40,381 nt of DNA, from NCBI GenBank assembly GCA_947178175.1, contig CAMWXI010000005.1:1-40381 (forward strand), given 5' to 3'. The stretch's first letter is position 1, and every line of letters starts with the position of its first letter. The DNA comes from an uncultured Porphyromonadaceae bacterium (GTDB taxonomy: Bacteria > Bacteroidota > Bacteroidia > Bacteroidales > Muribaculaceae). The translations under genes and the position numbers were made by a program. This document shows, piece after piece, positions 37,649-40,381 of this stretch. Under the pieces are notes generated by a model. That model did no database searches. It was given only the letters and a program-made list of their open reading frames with translations, and was not told where the DNA came from.

Positions 37649-38173
37649 ATGGAAATTGAAGAATTAAAAGCGACGATTCGTGATGTGCCTGATTTTCCCT
37701 CAAAGGGAATTATGTTTCGCGATTTAACCACTATGATTAAGAATGGGGAGGCTCTGCATTTGATGAGTAAGGAGATTGCAGATCTTTATCGGGATAAGGG
37801 TGTGACAAAAGTTGTCGGTATAGAATCCCGCGGTTTTATCGGTGGTTCTATTCTTGCCTACGAACTGGGATGTGGCTTTGTGCCTGCTCGCAAGCCGGGT
37901 AAACTTCCTTCGGTAACAATCAAGATGGCTTATGCCAAGGAATACGGTGTTGACACGATAGAACTCCATTCCGATGCTATCAATGAAAATGATGTTGTGG
38001 TGCTCCACGATGATTTGCTTGCAACAGGAGGAACAATGAATGCATGCTATAATCTGGTGAAGAGTATGAATCCTAAAAAGATCTACATCAACTTCATTGT
38101 GGAGTTAACGCAGTTGAACGGCCGTGAGAATCTTCCTAAAGATTGTGAGATTACCTCTCTTCTGAAATATTGA
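37649..38173 (+). CDS. apt: Adenine phosphoribosyltransferase
   Basis: RDVPDFPSKGIMFRDLTTM, GIESRGFIGG, VVLHDDLLATGGTM (PRPP motif). Confidence 0.97.
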   Translation: MEIEELKATIRDVPDFPSKGIMFRDLTTMIKNGEALHLMSKEIADLYRDKGVTKVVGIESRGFIGGSILAYELGCGFVPARKPGKLPSVTIKMAYAKEYGVDTIELHSDAINENDVVVLHDDLLATGGTMNACYNLVKSMNPKKIYINFIVELTQLNGRENLPKDCEITSLLKY

Positions 38174-38185
38174 TTCTGGTTTTTT

Positions 38186-38252
38186 TCAAACCTCGGACAG
38201 GTTTGATAATCATAAGGGGATACGTCAAAATTATATGATGACGTGTCCCTTT
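38186..38252 (+). terminator. Tandem hairpin terminator downstream of apt
   Basis: Hairpin 1: TCAAACCT-cggac-AGGTTTGA (38186-38206). Hairpin 2: AAGGGGATACGTCA (38214-38227) / TGACGTGTCCCTTT (38239-38252), 14-bp stem with two G-T pairs, followed by a short T run. Confidence 0.7.
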
Positions 38253-38322
38253 TGTCATACATTTTTTCCGATACGTTGCGTTATAGTAATTTTTGGCCCC
38301 GGATTTGCGTTTATAAAGTTGT

Positions 38323-40260
38323 ATGGAAGATTTGAAGAAATTGTTGGCTGATATAGGACGAAATATTGACGAAGCCGGTGGCTTTGGTCTGGAGATTACT
38401 CCGGATAGAACTCCACAGGATATTTTTGAGAATCGTCCGGGTAAGGCTCTTCGTGAGAAGATTCTGAATTTGCCCGATACTCCAGGTGTATATATGTATG
38501 TTGACAGAAACGGAAAGGTAATTTATGTCGGGAAGGCTAAAAGGCTTAAACGACGTGTCTCCTCATATTTCAATCGTCGGCATGACTCTGTCCGTACGAA
38601 TCTTCTCGTGCGTAATATTGTTGACATGCGTTTTATAGTGGTTGCAACCGAGGAAGATGCGCTCCATCTGGAAAACGCCATGATCAAGGAGTATCAACCG
38701 CGGTATAATGTAATGCTGAAGGATGATAAGTCTTATCCGTGGATTGTTGTGACAAATGAGCTTTATCCACGGGTTTTTATGACCCGTGAGAGGGGTCTGC
38801 AAGGAAGATATTTCGGCCCTTACAGCAATCAGCAGACAGCAAAAGTCGTGTTGCAATTAATCAGAGATGTTTATCCTCTGCGCAGTTGTCGTCATAATTT
38901 GGATGATTCATCCATTGCCCGCGGGAAATATAGGCTGTGTCTTGATTATCATATAAGAAAATGTGGCGGCGCGTGTTGCGGTTTGATTTCTCCGGAGAAA
39001 TACGGAGAATACATAAAGAAGGTCTGTCAGATATTAAACGGCGAGACAATAGAGCTCGAGAGACATCTTAAGGAGGAGATGGATCGTCTCAGCGGAGAGT
39101 GGAAGTTTGAAGAGGCACAGGAAGTGAAGGAGAAATATGAGGTTGTGAAGCGTTATAATGCTAAATCTGTAATAGCAAGCGCCGACAGGATGGACGCCGA
39201 TATTTTCTCTTACGTTGAGAATGCTACGACAGCGGTAGTCAATTTTATGCATCTTCACCATGGGGCTGTGGTGCAGAGTCTGAATCTGGAGTTTCGTCGT
39301 CGCATGGCTGAGACGAAAGAAGAGATTTTGTCTTTTGCCATAAGTGAAATTAAAAGCCGGTTCGGCAAGGAATATAAAGATGTCATTGTGCCGTTTCTTC
39401 CTGATGTGGATTTTGAGAGTGTCAACTTTATAGTGCCGCAGAGGGGAGATAAGAAAAAAGTGCTTGATGTGGGTCTTCGCAATGCCGAACAATATCTGAC
39501 GGATAAGGAAAAGCAGCTTGAGAAATTGAATCCTGAAAAAGGGATTGAGTCGTTGATGGAGCAGATGAAAAGCGATTTCCGACTTTCAGTTCAACCGCGG
39601 CATATAGAATGTTTTGACAATTCAAATATTCAGGGGACTAATCCTGTGGCGAGTTGTGTTGTCTTTAAGAATGGGAAGCCCTCAAAGAAGGATTATCGTC
39701 ATTTCATAATAAAGACGGTTGTCGGTGCAGATGATTTTGCATCAATGAAGGAAGTGCTTCATCGTCGTTACACCCGTATGCTTGCAGAGGGAGAGAAGTT
39801 GCCGGATCTGGTAGTCGTGGATGGAGGAAAGGGGCAGCTGAGCGCAGCTGTAGAAGCGTTTGAAGAGATGGGAATCCGGGGAGAGGTCACTCTGGTAGGT
39901 ATTGCGAAACGTCTTGAAGAGATATATTTTCCCGGCGACCAATTGCCGTTATATATTGACAAAAAGAGCCGCAGTCTGAGAGTTATCCAGGCTCTTCGTG
40001 ACGAGGCCCACAGATTTGGCATTACCCACCATCGCAATCGTCGGTCGAAGGGACAGACTGTCAGCGAGCTTGACACAATCAAGGGTGTAGGAGAGAAGAC
40101 GGCCCGGACCTTGATGCGGACTTTCAGAAGTGTAAAGAAATTGAAGGAAGCCTCTCGGGAGAAGATTGCCGAGAGTGTCGGAAAGAGCAAAGCTAAGTTG
40201 GTATATGCTCATTTTCATCCGGAGGATTTTTCTGATGCAGATGCTGTCAATTCTGATTAA
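38323..40260 (+). CDS. uvrC: Excinuclease ABC subunit C
   Basis: LPDTPGVYMYVDRNGKVIYVGKAKRLKRRVSSYF (GIY-YIG), ECFDNSNIQGTNPVASCVVF, LVVVDGGKGQLSAA, C-terminal HhH. Confidence 0.97.
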   Translation: MEDLKKLLADIGRNIDEAGGFGLEITPDRTPQDIFENRPGKALREKILNLPDTPGVYMYVDRNGKVIYVGKAKRLKRRVSSYFNRRHDSVRTNLLVRNIVDMRFIVVATEEDALHLENAMIKEYQPRYNVMLKDDKSYPWIVVTNELYPRVFMTRERGLQGRYFGPYSNQQTAKVVLQLIRDVYPLRSCRHNLDDSSIARGKYRLCLDYHIRKCGGACCGLISPEKYGEYIKKVCQILNGETIELERHLKEEMDRLSGEWKFEEAQEVKEKYEVVKRYNAKSVIASADRMDADIFSYVENATTAVVNFMHLHHGAVVQSLNLEFRRRMAETKEEILSFAISEIKSRFGKEYKDVIVPFLPDVDFESVNFIVPQRGDKKKVLDVGLRNAEQYLTDKEKQLEKLNPEKGIESLMEQMKSDFRLSVQPRHIECFDNSNIQGTNPVASCVVFKNGKPSKKDYRHFIIKTVVGADDFASMKEVLHRRYTRMLAEGEKLPDLVVVDGGKGQLSAAVEAFEEMGIRGEVTLVGIAKRLEEIYFPGDQLPLYIDKKSRSLRVIQALRDEAHRFGITHHRNRRSKGQTVSELDTIKGVGEKTARTLMRTFRSVKKLKEASREKIAESVGKSKAKLVYAHFHPEDFSDADAVNSD

Positions 40261-40381
40261 AATGCTTGACGAACAGAATGAAGATCGAACAAAACCACTA
40301 CTTCCAAATGTTATAACTTAAACTAAAAGAAAGAATGAAAGTAAATAATAAATTGCATATAAGAATGAAGTAATATAAAAT

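Noticed and set aside
1-40381. CRISPR arrays, tRNA/rRNA genes, transposases, phage or toxin-antitoxin modules
   Set aside because: None seen by reading the sequence and ORF track; the window is core-genome in character.

Overview
The window is a core-genome segment from a Bacteroidales-type genome (possibly Muribaculaceae; the taxonomy is inferred from gene content and TAnnTTTG-like promoters). I saw no mobile elements, CRISPR arrays, tRNAs or rRNAs. Layout: (1) + strand, 1-10.7 kb: tail of a 2-oxoacid:ferredoxin oxidoreductase gamma subunit, a 19-bp inverted-repeat terminator, a porW/sprE-like lipoprotein, porX (REC + PglZ), a Sel1-repeat exported protein, dapB, lepB, WbqC-like, DUF4294, yidD and a TatD-family hydrolase. 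(2) - strand, 34.9 down to 10.8 kb: a GT4 glycosyltransferase, then a complete Bacteroidetes-order dcw cluster (rsmH-ftsL-ftsI-murE-mraY-murD-ftsW-murG-murC-ftsQ-ftsA-ftsZ), running on with short gaps into an rlmL-like methyltransferase, purD, a DUF6427-like membrane protein, pdxB, an RNase H with viroplasmin domain, and queG, then a small hypothetical. (3) + strand, 35.1-40.3 kb: ybeY, mnmG, apt, uvrC. Most notable observations: a full 16-bp parS-like site (TGTTTCACGTGGAACA, reverse complement TGTTCCACGTGAAACA) between mnmG and apt; porW and porX adjacent, with a Sel1 gene overlapping the porX stop; no mraZ at the head of the dcw cluster; a long N-terminal extension on FtsW; and a pair of related terminator hairpins near the two ends of the window. 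I found no clear evidence of a wholly new multi-gene system. The best candidates are the porW-porX-Sel1 cluster and the parS/promoter overlap.
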